From: Streptomyces bauhiniae
GTDB taxonomy: Bacteria; Actinomycetota; Actinomycetes; Streptomycetales; Streptomycetaceae
Direction of reading: 5' to 3'
DNA: 64,000 nucleotides
Assembly (NCBI RefSeq): GCF_004784475.1
Contig: NZ_SRRT01000001.1
Location: 682,001-746,000 of the forward strand
The position numbers and the translations under genes were made by a program. How positions within the stretch are numbered: the stretch's first letter is position 1; every line of letters starts with the position of its first letter. A model generated the notes under the pieces. The model was not told the origin of the DNA and ran no database searches. It saw only the letters and a program-made list of their open reading frames with translations. This document shows positions 35,820 to 44,510 of this stretch, piece after piece.

Positions 35820-36080
35820 TCACACGAGTACGTGGTCCACGAAACACCACCGCCAGTCGTCTCCGGGTTCGAACGTCCGCATCACCGGATGACCCGAGTC
35901 CGCGTGGTGCTTCGTGGCGTGCCGGTTCGGCGAGGAGTCGCAGCAGGCGACATGGCCACAGGTGAGGCAGAGCCGCAACTGCACCGGGTCGGTCCCTTCC
36001 GCGAGACACTCCAGGCACGTCTCGCTCAGCGGGCCGGGTTCCGGGAGCGGCAGCGCGGCGACGTGCGTGCACTGTTTCAT
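35820..36080 (-). CDS. UBP-type zinc-finger protein
   Basis: An 86-residue single-domain ZnF-UBP protein. Ligands are visible as C4, CLECL, CLTCGHVACC, a His pair in RHATKHH and a late His (SGHPV), with the aromatic WRWCFVDH end that binds a C-terminal Gly tail in eukaryotic ubiquitin-linked examples. The bacterial role is not known. It is divergent from the antiporter across 60 bases, a neighbour relation common in Streptomyces. Confidence 0.85.
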   Translation of the reverse strand: MKQCTHVAALPLPEPGPLSETCLECLAEGTDPVQLRLCLTCGHVACCDSSPNRHATKHHADSGHPVMRTFEPGDDWRWCFVDHVLV

Positions 36081-36140
36081 GATTGCCAGATTACGTCGGG
36101 AGCGCGGGGACCCGCGCGGAGAACGAGGGTGGGCGAGGAC

Positions 36141-37736
36141 ATGGACGTGATGCCGCTCCTGCTGCTGATCGCGGGGAGCGCGGCCGTCGCGGGGATCGCC
36201 CGGCGCGGGCCGGTGCCCGCGCCGCTGTTGCTGGTCGGCGTCGGCCTCGCCGCGTCCTATCTGCCGGGCGTGCCGGACTACACCCTCGACCCCGAGGTCG
36301 TCCTCCCGCTGCTGCTGCCCCCGCTGCTCTACACCTCGGCCGGCGACAGCTCCTACCTGGACCTGCGCGCCCAGGTGCGGCCGGTGGCGCTGCTGTCGGT
36401 GGGCTACGTCCTCTTCGCCACCGTCGTCGTCGGCTGGGTCGCGCATCTGATCGTGCCCGGCCTGCCGCTGACCGCCGCGCTGGTGCTGGGCGCGGTGGTG
36501 GCGCCGCCCGACGCGGTCGCGGCCACCGCGGTCGCCCGCCGGCTCGGGCTGCCGTCGAGGATCACCACGATCCTCCAGGGCGAGTCCCTGCTGAACGACG
36601 CCACCGCCATCACCGCGTACAAGGTCGCGCTCGCCGCCGCCATCGGGGAGGGCGCCACCTGGGCGGGCGGGCTGGTCGAGTTCCTGATCGCGGCGGTCGG
36701 CGGTGTCGGCGTCGGGCTCGTGCTCATGGCGCCGCTGCACTGGCTGCGCACGCATCTGCGCGAGCCGCTGCTGCAGAACACCCTGTCGCTGCTGATCCCG
36801 TTCGTGGCCTACAGCGTGGCCGAGCAGTTCCACGCCTCCGGGGTGCTCGCGGTCGTGGTCGTCGCGCTCTATCTCGGGCACCGCGCGTGGGAGGTCGACT
36901 TCGCCACCCGGCTCCAGGAGGAGGCGGTGTGGAAGATGGTCGCCTTCATCCTGGAGTCCGCCGTCTTCGCCCTGATCGGGCTCCAACTGCGCATCGTCGT
37001 CGAGGGACTCGGCGCCAACGAGGGCATGCGGGCGGTCCTGTACGCCGCGATCCTCTTCGTGGTCGTCGTCCTGGCCCGGCTCGCCTGGGTCTACCCGGCC
37101 GCCTTCGTGCCCCGCCTGCTCTCCGCCCGCATCCGGGAGCGCGAGGAGAACCCCACCTGGCGGGGCGCGCTGGTCACCGGCTGGGCCGGGATGCGGGGCG
37201 TGGTCTCGCTCGCCATCGCCTTCTCCATCCCGCTCACCGTGCACGGCGGCCACCCCTTCCCGCAGCGCAACCTGATCCTCTTCCTGACCTTCACCACCGT
37301 GATCGGCACCCTGGTCATCCAGGGCCTCAGCCTGCCCCCGCTGATCCGTGCCCTGCGCTTCCCGTCCCGCGACCCGCGCGCGGACACCCTCGCCGAGGCC
37401 AACGCCCAGGCCCAGGCGTCCCGCGCGGCCGAGTCCCGGCTGGACGAACTCCTCACCGACGAGCGCAACGCCCTGCCCACGCCGCTGGCCGAGCGGCTCC
37501 GCGCGGTCATGGAGCGCCGCCGCGACGCCGTCTGGGAGCGCCTCGGCCAGGCCAACCCGGTCACCGGCGAGTCCGTGGACGACACCTACCGCCGGCTCTC
37601 CCGCGAGATGATCAGCGCCGAGCGCGATGTCTTCGTACGCCTGCGCGACCACCGCTACATCGACGACGAGATGCTCCGCGCCCTGCTGCGCCGGCTCGAC
37701 CTGGAGGAGGCGGCCGCCTACCGAGAAGTGGCCTGA
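36141..37736 (+). CDS. CPA1-family Na+/H+ antiporter
   Basis: A 531-residue protein with 12 or so membrane helices followed by a roughly 130-residue cytoplasmic helical tail. Ion-site motifs are PPDAVAATAVARRLG and GESLLNDATAITAYK (the Asn-Asp pair of CPA1 exchangers), and GWAGMRGVVSLAIA late in the membrane part. It should exchange sodium or another monovalent cation for protons. ATG at 36141 starts at the first helix. GTG four codons earlier is possible. The end overlaps the convergent PLP-enzyme gene by 19 bases. Confidence 0.88.
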   Translation: MDVMPLLLLIAGSAAVAGIARRGPVPAPLLLVGVGLAASYLPGVPDYTLDPEVVLPLLLPPLLYTSAGDSSYLDLRAQVRPVALLSVGYVLFATVVVGWVAHLIVPGLPLTAALVLGAVVAPPDAVAATAVARRLGLPSRITTILQGESLLNDATAITAYKVALAAAIGEGATWAGGLVEFLIAAVGGVGVGLVLMAPLHWLRTHLREPLLQNTLSLLIPFVAYSVAEQFHASGVLAVVVVALYLGHRAWEVDFATRLQEEAVWKMVAFILESAVFALIGLQLRIVVEGLGANEGMRAVLYAAILFVVVVLARLAWVYPAAFVPRLLSARIREREENPTWRGALVTGWAGMRGVVSLAIAFSIPLTVHGGHPFPQRNLILFLTFTTVIGTLVIQGLSLPPLIRALRFPSRDPRADTLAEANAQAQASRAAESRLDELLTDERNALPTPLAERLRAVMERRRDAVWERLGQANPVTGESVDDTYRRLSREMISAERDVFVRLRDHRYIDDEMLRALLRRLDLEEAAAYREVA

Positions 37737-38638
37737 AACGTACTGTCCGGGAAGGGCCGCCCGGTGATCACCGCGGCCACGGCGGTCCCGCGCGGGAAGG
37801 CGCCCTCCTCGGCCAGCGCGGTGAGCGCGTACAGCAACTTGGCGACATACAGCCGCTCCACGGGCACCCCGTGCCGGTCCTCGAAGTCCGCCGCGAAGGC
37901 GTCCAGTTCCGGGGTCGTACGGGCGTAGCCGCCGAAGTGGAAGCGCTCCTCCAGCGACCAGTCGCCGGTACGGGCGCCGAACGCGCGCTCCTGGAGCGCA
38001 CGTACCTCGGCCGCCAGGAAGCCGCCCTTGAGCACGGGTACGCCCAGCGCGCGCTGTCCGGGGGCGAGTCCGGCGGCAAGGCCGGCGAGCGTGCCCCCGG
38101 TGCCGCAGGCCACCGCAACGACCTCCGCGCGGCCCGCCAGCTCCTCGCCCAGCGCCACGCAGCCGCGTACCGCCTCGGCGTTGCTGCCGCCCTCCGGGAC
38201 GACGTACGCGCCCTCCGCGCGGGCCGCGCGCAGGAGCGCGGCCAGGGTCTCCGGCTCGCCCTTGCGGCGGTACGCGGCCCGGTCGGTGAAGTGCAGTCGC
38301 ATGCCGTCGGCCACGCACCTGGCCAGCGACGGGTTCAGCGGGCGGCCGGCCAGTTCGTCGCCGCGCACCACGCCGATGGTAGGCAGCCCGAGCAGCCGCC
38401 CGGCGGCCGCGGTGGCGCGCAGATGGTTGGAGTACGCGCCACCGAAGGTGACCAGCGCCCGGCCGTGTGCCGCCTCGATGTTGGGCACGAGCTTGCGCCA
38501 CTTGTTGCCGGTCAGCTCCGGGTGGATCAGATCGTCCCGCTTGAGCAGCAGCCGTACGCCGTGCCGGGAGAAACGGTTGTCCCGTGCCTCCGCGAGGGGG
38601 GAGGGGAGTGCCGGGGCGAGGGGGTCGGCGCTGGTCAT
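37718..38638 (-). CDS. PLP-dependent ACC deaminase/D-cysteine desulfhydrase family enzyme
   Basis: A 306-residue fold-type II PLP enzyme. The PLP lysine is in LTGNKWRKL (residue ~46), the Asn-containing substrate loop is TFGGAYSNHLRATAAAG, and CGTGGTLAGLAAGL is the phosphate-binding loop. Family members act on 1-aminocyclopropane-1-carboxylate or D-cysteine. Separating these needs residues that I cannot assign safely. Convergent with the antiporter and followed upstream by the amidase on the same strand, 28 bases away. Confidence 0.85.
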   Translation of the reverse strand: MTSADPLAPALPSPLAEARDNRFSRHGVRLLLKRDDLIHPELTGNKWRKLVPNIEAAHGRALVTFGGAYSNHLRATAAAGRLLGLPTIGVVRGDELAGRPLNPSLARCVADGMRLHFTDRAAYRRKGEPETLAALLRAARAEGAYVVPEGGSNAEAVRGCVALGEELAGRAEVVAVACGTGGTLAGLAAGLAPGQRALGVPVLKGGFLAAEVRALQERAFGARTGDWSLEERFHFGGYARTTPELDAFAADFEDRHGVPVERLYVAKLLYALTALAEEGAFPRGTAVAAVITGRPFPDSTFQATSR

Positions 38639-38666
38639 CCGGCCATTGTCGCCCCTTCAGGGGGCC

Positions 38667-39260
38667 TCAGCCCTTCAGTTGTGCCTTGATCCGCGAGCGG
38701 AGCGAGGCCATGGTGAAGCCGCGCGGGTCGATCTTGCCGGGCTGCCATTCGAGGTGGCCGATGACCGAGCGTTCCGTCCAGCCGTGGTGGCGGCAGATCG
38801 CGGCGGCGGCCCGCACGATCGCCTCCATCTGGGCGTCGGGCCAGGGGTCCTTGCCGTCGCCGAGGTTCTCGCACTCGAAGCCGTAGAAGTACCGGTTGCC
38901 GTCGGTGTTGGCCTCGTTGTCGGGCGGCAGGCCCTTCTCGGCGATGACCGCGCGGAGCACGTCGTCGTCACCGAGACCGGCGTGGTTGGCGCGGCCGTAG
39001 CCGACCAGATGGACCTTGCCGTCCTTGGTGATGACGCCGTGGCAGAGCGGGCCGGGAAGCTCGTCGTAGCCCTCGCGGCACAGCTCCACGGTGCGGGCGC
39101 TGCCGCTGGTCACCGTGTGGTGGATCATGACGCCGTGCATCGGGCCCCAGGGACCCTTGTGGTTGCGGTTGTGGGTCCGCCAGGCGCCGACCTCCACGAC
39201 CTTGACGCCCTCGGCCTTCAGCGCGCTCAGAAAACCGCTCGCGGACATGGGTGGGGACAT
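38667..39260 (-). CDS. N-acetylmuramoyl-L-alanine amidase (amidase_2/PGRP fold)
   Basis: A 197-residue protein with the amidase_2 fold: zinc His in VMIHHTVTSGSA, the central YGFECENLGDG strand with the catalytic-area Glu, and a second His in VIGHLEWQPGKIDP. No signal peptide or cell-wall-binding domain is present, which is unusual for a housekeeping hydrolase and resembles phage or SapB-type endolysins, so the site of action is uncertain. AAGGAGG six bases before ATG at 39260 fixes the start. Confidence 0.88.
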   Translation of the reverse strand: MSPPMSASGFLSALKAEGVKVVEVGAWRTHNRNHKGPWGPMHGVMIHHTVTSGSARTVELCREGYDELPGPLCHGVITKDGKVHLVGYGRANHAGLGDDDVLRAVIAEKGLPPDNEANTDGNRYFYGFECENLGDGKDPWPDAQMEAIVRAAAAICRHHGWTERSVIGHLEWQPGKIDPRGFTMASLRSRIKAQLKG

Positions 39261-39581
39261 GGCCGCCTCCTTCGTACCGTTCGGGAAGTTTTGGACGGAC
39301 CGGCCGTCCCGGCCCACCCGTCACGGTGCTTGTACCGACGTACGGGGGCGGCAATCACATCGTTCGCTCGGTGTGCGAGCCGATCCGGCCATTTTCCTCG
39401 GCCGGGATCGTGCCGCTCGGGCGGCGGAGGTCAACAAGGTCGCCCAGTCTGCCCAGTAGTCCGATGATCCATTCCCCTTCTTTCGGGTAATGGTGCGAGC
39501 ACGCTCCGTGATGAAAGGCTCAGCCTCGAGACCGGTGCCAGGCGAGATTCGGCACGGGCAAACATGGGAGGGCAATTCCTT
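39261..39581. other. 321-base divergent gap, amidase to encapsulin
   Basis: No gene is supported on either strand. It must contain promoters for both directions, but I see no -35/-10 pair worth naming. A locally AT-richer section lies around 39465-39495 (CCATTCCCCTTCTTTC, then GGGTAA), and GCCCAGT is directly repeated at 39441-39456. Confidence 0.5.
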
Positions 39582-40988
39582 ATGTCGGTAGGCGAAGAGG
39601 TCCGCACGGAGCAGGGCAAGCCGCAGCAGTCCCTGGGCACGGCGGCCGCGCGGAACCTGGCCACCACCACCAAGTCCGCACCCCAGATGCAGGAGATCAG
39701 CTCCCGCTGGCTGCTGCGCAACCTGCCCTGGGTGGACGTCCAGGGCGGCGCGTACCGGGTGAACCGGAGGCTGACCTACGCCGTGGGGGACGGCCGCATC
39801 ACCTTCGTGAAGACGGGGGACCAGGTCGAGGTCATCCCGGCCGAGCTGGGCGAACTGCCCGCGCTGCGCTCGTACGAGGACGAAGAGGTGCTCGGCGAGC
39901 TGGCCCGGCGCTGCCGGCAGCGCGACATCGCCGCGGGCGAGGTGATCAGCTCCTTCGGCACCCGCACCGAGGAGGTGTACCTGCTCGCCCACGGCCGCGT
40001 CGAGAAGATCGGCACGGGCCCGTACGGCGACGACGCGGTGCTCGAAGTCCTCGCCGACGGCGCCTACTTCGGGGAGGCGGCGCTGATCGACCCCGACGCC
40101 ATCTGGGAGTACACCGCCCGCGCCGCCACCGCGTGCGTGGTGCTGGTGCTCAGCCGCTCGGACTTCGAGCAGGTCGCCGAGCGCTCCGACTCCCTGACCG
40201 AGCACGTGGGCCGGCTGCGCGCGCTCCCGGACCAGCGGACCAACAAGTACGGCGAGAAGGAGGTCGAGCTGGCGGCCGGCCACTCCGGCGAGCCCGACAT
40301 CCCGCACACCTTCGTCGACTACGAGGCGCGTCCGCGCGAGTACGAACTCAGCATCGCCCAGACCGTGCTGCGCATCCACTCCCGCGTGGCCGACCTCTAC
40401 AACCAGCCGATGAACCAGACCGAGCAGCAGTTGCGGCTCACGGTCGAGGCGCTGAAGGAGCGCCAGGAGCACGAGCTGGTCAACAACCGCGAGTTCGGCC
40501 TCCTGCACAACTGCGAGTACGACCAGCGGCTCCAGCCGCACGACGGCGTCCCCGGCCCGGACGACCTGGACGAGCTGCTCAGCCGCCGCCGGGGCACCAA
40601 GTTCCTGCTCGCCCACCCGCGCGCCATCGCGGCGATCGGGCGCGAGCTGAACAAGCGCGGACTGGTCCCGGAGACCATCGACGTGGGCGGCAACCGCATC
40701 CCCACCTGGCGCGGGGTGCCGATCTACCCGTGCAACAAGATCCCGGTCAGCGAGGCCCGGACCACCTCCATCATCGCGCTGCGCACCGGCGAGGCCGAAC
40801 AGGGTGTCATCGGCCTCCGCCAGTCGGGCCTCCCGGACGAGATCGAGCCCAGCCTGTCGGTGCGCTTCATGGGTATCAACGAGCAGGCCGTCATCAACTA
40901 CCTGGTGACCGCCTACTACTCGGCCGCCGTCCTGGTGCCGGACGCGCTGGGCGTGCTGGAGAACGTGGAGATCGGCCGGTGGCGGTGA
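39582..40988 (+). CDS. Family 2B encapsulin shell protein with cNMP-binding domain insert
   Basis: A 468-residue HK97-fold shell protein. An N-terminal arm (1-~70) precedes a cyclic-nucleotide-binding domain at ~85-205 with the phosphate-cassette-like [22 protein letters not shown], after which the P- and A-domain part runs from [31 protein letters not shown] to the conserved end [10 protein letters not shown]. This is the domain plan of family 2B encapsulins, often misannotated as Crp regulators. It has no HTH. GGGAGGG nine bases before ATG 39582 sets the start. The next gene, a polyprenyl synthase, is the expected cargo. Confidence 0.9.
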   Translation: MSVGEEVRTEQGKPQQSLGTAAARNLATTTKSAPQMQEISSRWLLRNLPWVDVQGGAYRVNRRLTYAVGDGRITFVKTGDQVEVIPAELGELPALRSYEDEEVLGELARRCRQRDIAAGEVISSFGTRTEEVYLLAHGRVEKIGTGPYGDDAVLEVLADGAYFGEAALIDPDAIWEYTARAATACVVLVLSRSDFEQVAERSDSLTEHVGRLRALPDQRTNKYGEKEVELAAGHSGEPDIPHTFVDYEARPREYELSIAQTVLRIHSRVADLYNQPMNQTEQQLRLTVEALKERQEHELVNNREFGLLHNCEYDQRLQPHDGVPGPDDLDELLSRRRGTKFLLAHPRAIAAIGRELNKRGLVPETIDVGGNRIPTWRGVPIYPCNKIPVSEARTTSIIALRTGEAEQGVIGLRQSGLPDEIEPSLSVRFMGINEQAVINYLVTAYYSAAVLVPDALGVLENVEIGRWR

Positions 40989-40989
40989 C

Positions 40990-41049
40990 GCGATCACCTG
41001 CCTCCCGCCCCGGCGGCCGACGCCGGGGCGGGGGCCCCACCGTGATCGC
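40990..41049 (+). terminator. Two-part hairpin between shell and cargo genes
   Basis: A perfect 12-bp stem, CCCGCCCCGGCG with CGCCGGGGCGGG around GCCGA, sits inside an outer 8-bp stem GCGATCAC/GTGATCGC. It begins two bases after the shell-gene stop. It may lower cargo expression relative to shell or stabilise the upstream message. Confidence 0.65.
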
Positions 41050-41064
41050 CGGTAAGGGGGAACC

Positions 41065-42186
41065 ATGAGCGAATCCATCGTGGAGACCGGGGAGTGCCCG
41101 GCGCCGGTCCCGTCGGACGGGGTGCCCAGGCCGCGCCGGGCGGCGGAGGACACGCCGGGGCACGAGGCGGTCGTCCTGCTGGAGCGCACACGGGGTGTCG
41201 TGGACCCCGAACTGCGCGCCGCCGTCGAGTCGTTGCCCGAGCGGTTGCGCCGGATCGCGCTCTACCACTTCGGCTGGAGCCACGCGGACGGCACCCCGGC
41301 GGCGGGCAACGCGGGCAAGGCGATCCGCCCGGCCCTCGTCCTCGCGGCGGCGTCCGCGCTGGGCGGCACGGAGGCGCGGACGGCGGCCGTGCGGGCCGCC
41401 GCGGCGGTCGAACTGGTCCACAACTTCACGCTGTTGCACGACGACGTGATGGACCGCGACACCACCCGCAGACACCGGCCCACGGCCTGGACCGTGTTCG
41501 GCGACCCCGACGCGATCCTCGCCGGGGACGCCCTGCAGGCCCTGGCACTGCGGCTGCTCGCCGCTGATCCGCACCCCGCCTCCGGCAGGGCGGCGGCCCG
41601 GCTCGCGGAGTGCGTGATCGAACTGTGCGCCGGACAGCAGACCGACACGGCCCTGGAACAGCGCGCCCCCGGCGAGGTCGCCCTCGACGAGGTGCTCGCC
41701 ATGGCCGAGGCGAAGACCGGCGCCCTGCTGGGCTGCGCCTGCGCCCTGGGCGCGCTGTACGCGGGCGCGGAGGACGAGGTGGTGGCGGCGCTGGACACCT
41801 TCGGCCGGCAGGCCGGACTGGCGTTCCAGCTCATCGACGACGTGATCGGCATATGGGGCGACCCCCGTCGCACCGGCAAGCCGGCCGGCGCCGACCTCGC
41901 CGTCCGCAAGAAGTCCCTGCCCGTGGTCGCCGCGCTGACCTCCGGCACCCCGGCGGGGGCCGAACTGGCCGCGCTGTACGCCCGCCCGCACACGGCGGGG
42001 GACGGCGCGGAGATCGCCCGGGCGACGGTCGCGGTGGAGCAGGCGGGCGGCCGGGACTGGGCCCAGGCGGAGGCGGCGGACCGGATGGCCCGCGCGGTGC
42101 AGGAACTGGCCCGTGCGGTCCCGGCGCCGGAGGCGGCGGGGGGTCTGCTGGCCCTGGCGGAGTTCGTCACGCGGCGCAGTAGCTGA
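41065..42186 (+). CDS. Polyprenyl diphosphate synthase, likely encapsulin cargo
   Basis: A 373-residue trans-isoprenyl diphosphate synthase (GGPP-synthase type). GNAGKAIRPALVLAAA contains the FPP/IPP-binding Lys and Arg, the first Asp-rich motif is DDVMD at 126-130 followed by RRHRP, and the second is weakened to DDVIGIWGD, with RKKSLP later. The first ~43 residues are Pro/Ala/acidic, disordered and not part of the fold, as expected of a cargo-loading tail for a family 2B encapsulin. GGGGGAA lies upstream of the ATG. It is 76 bases behind the shell gene. Confidence 0.9.
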   Translation: MSESIVETGECPAPVPSDGVPRPRRAAEDTPGHEAVVLLERTRGVVDPELRAAVESLPERLRRIALYHFGWSHADGTPAAGNAGKAIRPALVLAAASALGGTEARTAAVRAAAAVELVHNFTLLHDDVMDRDTTRRHRPTAWTVFGDPDAILAGDALQALALRLLAADPHPASGRAAARLAECVIELCAGQQTDTALEQRAPGEVALDEVLAMAEAKTGALLGCACALGALYAGAEDEVVAALDTFGRQAGLAFQLIDDVIGIWGDPRRTGKPAGADLAVRKKSLPVVAALTSGTPAGAELAALYARPHTAGDGAEIARATVAVEQAGGRDWAQAEAADRMARAVQELARAVPAPEAAGGLLALAEFVTRRSS

Positions 42187-42238
42187 GCATCTCCACCGGG
42201 TCCCGCGCATCCCCACGGTGCGCGGGGCCGACCCGGCC

Positions 42239-42244
42239 TACCCT
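42239..42244 (+). promoter_or_regulatory. Candidate -10 box of leaderless DUF952 gene
   Basis: TACCCT is followed by six bases and then ATG at 42251. No ribosome site is present. Confidence 0.45.
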
Positions 42245-42250
42245 GGGCAT

Positions 42251-42757
42251 ATGGACAGAGAAGCCCACGTCTGCCCCACCTGTGGCGAGTCCGTCGACAC
42301 GGTCGCCGGCCGCCGCAAGACGCTGGGGGCGTGGGTGCCGGTGTGGAAACCGGGCCCGTGCCACAACCCGGCCTGCGCCTCGGCCCGTACCGTGACCCCC
42401 ATGCCGCAGCAGCCCGAGGTTCAGCAGCCCGAGATCCTCCACCTCACCGAACGCGCCCTCTGGGACGCGGCCCGCGAGCAGGGCTCGTACGAGATCTCCA
42501 CCCGAGGCCGCACCCTTCAGGAGGTCGGCTACATCCACTTCTCCACCCGCGCCCAACTCCCGCGCGTGGCCGCCTTCCTGTACGGCGAGGAGCCCGACCG
42601 GGACGACCTGGTGGTCCTGGTCGTCGACCCCGCCTTGCTGGACGCCCCGCTGAAGTACGAGGCGATGCCACCGGCGGGGGAGGAGTTCCCGCATGTGTAC
42701 GGGGCGGTGCCGGTGTCGGCGGTGGTGGACGTGGAGCCGTGGAAGGCGGCCGGCTAG
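42251..42757 (+). CDS. DUF952 protein with N-terminal zinc-ribbon-like segment
   Basis: A 168-residue protein. Residues 7-45 hold CPTCG and CHNPAC, two Cys pairs suggesting a small zinc ribbon, then a Gln/Pro linker, and residues ~60-160 are a DUF952 domain (ILHLTERALWDAAREQGSY, GYIHFSTRAQLPRVAAF, LKYEAMPPAGEEFPHVYG). DUF952 is related to glutathione-S-transferase-like or ADP-ribosyl folds in some reports. No reaction is established. The start is fixed by the leaderless pattern upstream. It is not clearly part of the encapsulin operon, being separated by 64 bases with its own promoter. Confidence 0.82.
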   Translation: MDREAHVCPTCGESVDTVAGRRKTLGAWVPVWKPGPCHNPACASARTVTPMPQQPEVQQPEILHLTERALWDAAREQGSYEISTRGRTLQEVGYIHFSTRAQLPRVAAFLYGEEPDRDDLVVLVVDPALLDAPLKYEAMPPAGEEFPHVYGAVPVSAVVDVEPWKAAG

Positions 42758-42781
42758 GTCCTGCCCCGGTCCGTCCTCGGG

Positions 42782-43825
42782 TCAGCCGAGCCGCTTGCGG
42801 TCCTCCTCGTCCCAGGTGCGGGTGTCGCGGGGCTCGACGTAGGGCTCCTCGTCGGCCGGGTGACCGCCGGCGATGGCGCGGTGGCGGCTCATCTCGGCGT
42901 CGAACTCCAGGCCGAGCAGGATCGCCAGGTTGGTGAGCCACAGCCACACCAGGAAGACGATCACGCCCGCGATGGCGCCGTAGGTCTTGTTGTACGAGGA
43001 GAAGTTCGCGACGTACAGCGCGAAGGCCGCCGAGGCGATCAGCCAGACGACCAGGGCGAGGAAGCTGCCCGGAGTGATCCAGCGGATGCTGCGGATCTTG
43101 GCGTTCGGGGTCGCCCAGAACAGGATGGCGATCATGAGCGTGACCAGGACGGCGAGCACGGGCCACTTGGCGATCGACCACACCGTCAGGAACGTGTCGC
43201 CGACGCCCAGCGTGGTGCCCACCTGCCGGGCCACGCTGCCGGTGAGGACCACGATCAGCGCGCTGATCACGGCGATGACCATGAGCACCACGGTCACCCC
43301 GAGCCGTACGGGCAGCAGCTTCCACACCGGACGGCCCTCGGGCACGTCGTACACGGCGTTGGCGCTGCGGATGAAGGCGGCCACGTAACCGGAGGCCGAC
43401 CAGATCGCGAGCGCCAGACCCACGAGCGCCATGACCGAGCCGATCCCGCCCTTGCCCTGCATCTGCTGCACCGCGGCGCGCAGGACGTCGCGGGCGGGGC
43501 CGGGGGCGAGCTGCTGGATGTTGTCCAGCACCTTCTGGGTCGTCGACCGGCCGGCCAGCCCCAGCAGCGAGACCAGCGCCAGCAGCGCCGGGAACAGCGC
43601 GAGGACGCCGTAGTAGGTCAGCGACGCCGCCCGGTCGACCAGCTCGTCCTTCTGGAACTCCTTCAGGGTGCCCTTCAGCACCGCACCCCAGGATTGCGCG
43701 GGCAGATCCGTCAGGGAGTCCGGCGCCCGCCGCTCCACCTGCTCCGTCGGACCGAACTCCGTGTCCTGCCCGGCCGACGCGTCTTCTTCGTCACGGGACC
43801 CGAATCCCCTCAGCGATTTCTCCAT
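42782..43825 (-). CDS. YihY/BrkB-family membrane protein
   Basis: A 347-residue protein with six hydrophobic helices, the first near residues 65-95 (AASLTYYGVLALFPALLALVSLLGL, the family's hallmark). WKLLPVRLGVTVVLMVIAVISALIV and VWLWLTNLAILLGLEFDAEMSRHR are also typical. Both termini are long, acidic and cytoplasmic. The family was once linked to RNase BN, wrongly. Its transport or structural role is unknown. It marks the left edge of conserved chromosome before the accessory region. Confidence 0.87.
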   Translation of the reverse strand: MEKSLRGFGSRDEEDASAGQDTEFGPTEQVERRAPDSLTDLPAQSWGAVLKGTLKEFQKDELVDRAASLTYYGVLALFPALLALVSLLGLAGRSTTQKVLDNIQQLAPGPARDVLRAAVQQMQGKGGIGSVMALVGLALAIWSASGYVAAFIRSANAVYDVPEGRPVWKLLPVRLGVTVVLMVIAVISALIVVLTGSVARQVGTTLGVGDTFLTVWSIAKWPVLAVLVTLMIAILFWATPNAKIRSIRWITPGSFLALVVWLIASAAFALYVANFSSYNKTYGAIAGVIVFLVWLWLTNLAILLGLEFDAEMSRHRAIAGGHPADEEPYVEPRDTRTWDEEDRKRLG

Positions 43826-44127
43826 GCCTGCCGGTTGTCCCGTGAGCGGCGAGCTATGTCGGCGCGGCTCGTCTCACCGGCCACCGGAGGACCGCACACG
43901 GCCCCTCGAAGGCGAGGCGGCAGTCGGACCTCGGGCGCCGGTGCCGTGAACAGGGAACCCGGCTCAGCACGGTCTCCAGCGGTCCCAACCTTCTGCGGCT
44001 GCATCGGCACCGACCCCCTCCTCCCGGTCAACGTCGGCCTTCAAGGGCAATCACGTCTTGAAGGCCGACGTCACGCCGAAAACCGGATGAGGAAACGACG
44101 CCCGAATCCGGACTGGGACCCTGGGAG
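43826..44127. other. 302-base gap at left edge of accessory region
   Basis: No accepted gene. Contains the strong hairpin at 44031-44071. Reverse and forward frames here have irregular codon bias. Confidence 0.5.
44031..44071. terminator. Terminator-like hairpin
   Basis: A perfect 15-bp stem (ACGTCGGCCTTCAAG with CTTGAAGGCCGACGT) and 11-base loop, 57 bases beyond the stop of the reverse-strand frameshifted gene. Confidence 0.8.
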
Positions 44128-44510
44128 TTACCGCTCGGACCGCGCCTTACGTGCCCTGCGCACTCGGGCGGGGTCGAAGGCGTCAACGGCCCCCGCGCCC
44201 TGGCCCGGCGTCGCGTCCCAGCCGATGATGCGACGGGCGAGGCGCTCCAGCCGCGGGTCACCGGGGCGTACACCGATGTGGAAGTGGGACTCCTTGACCG
44301 GCGTCAGCTCGCCACCCCAGGCGACGACACCTGCGCAGCTCTCGAAAGGGGCTCCAACACTGCGGTCGGTGTATGCCCTTGGAGGTCACCGACGCGCAGC
44401 GTGTCGATCTCGTAGGAGAAACGGCGCGAGAGCACCACTCCGGCCGTCAGGCCGGTGCCGAGCAGGAGGGCCTGCCGACGGGTCAGACGGAGTGTCGACG
44501 CCTCGTTCAC
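44128..44510 (-). pseudogene. Frameshifted small secreted/Tat-type protein
   Basis: From GTG at 44510 (GTGA overlap with the upstream gene) the frame encodes a basic signal-like start, RLTRRQALLLGTGLTAGVVLS, then stops after 68 residues. A second frame with excellent codon bias follows at once (FESCAGVVAWGGELTPVKES ... FDPARVRRARKARSER) and ends at 44128. Reading both as one protein requires a single -1 shift, or one extra G, at the GGG near 44389-44392. The whole product would be about 127 residues with a twin-arginine-like signal. Cause may be mutation, sequencing error in the G run, or programmed shifting. Confidence 0.6.

Noticed and set aside
35820..38501. Very long reverse-strand open frame of about 890 codons
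   Set aside because: Only its last 87 codons (UBP zinc finger) are coding. The rest is the antisense shadow of the antiporter and the PLP-enzyme region, with Arg/Gly-rich low-complexity translation.
39582..40988. Interpretation as a Crp/FNR transcription factor
   Set aside because: A cNMP-binding domain is present but there is no C-terminal helix-turn-helix, and the remaining sequence fits a family 2B encapsulin shell.
43810..44273. Short reverse frames downstream of the frameshifted Tat-type gene
   Set aside because: They run through a perfect terminator hairpin or are frame shadows of the real coding segment ending at 44128.
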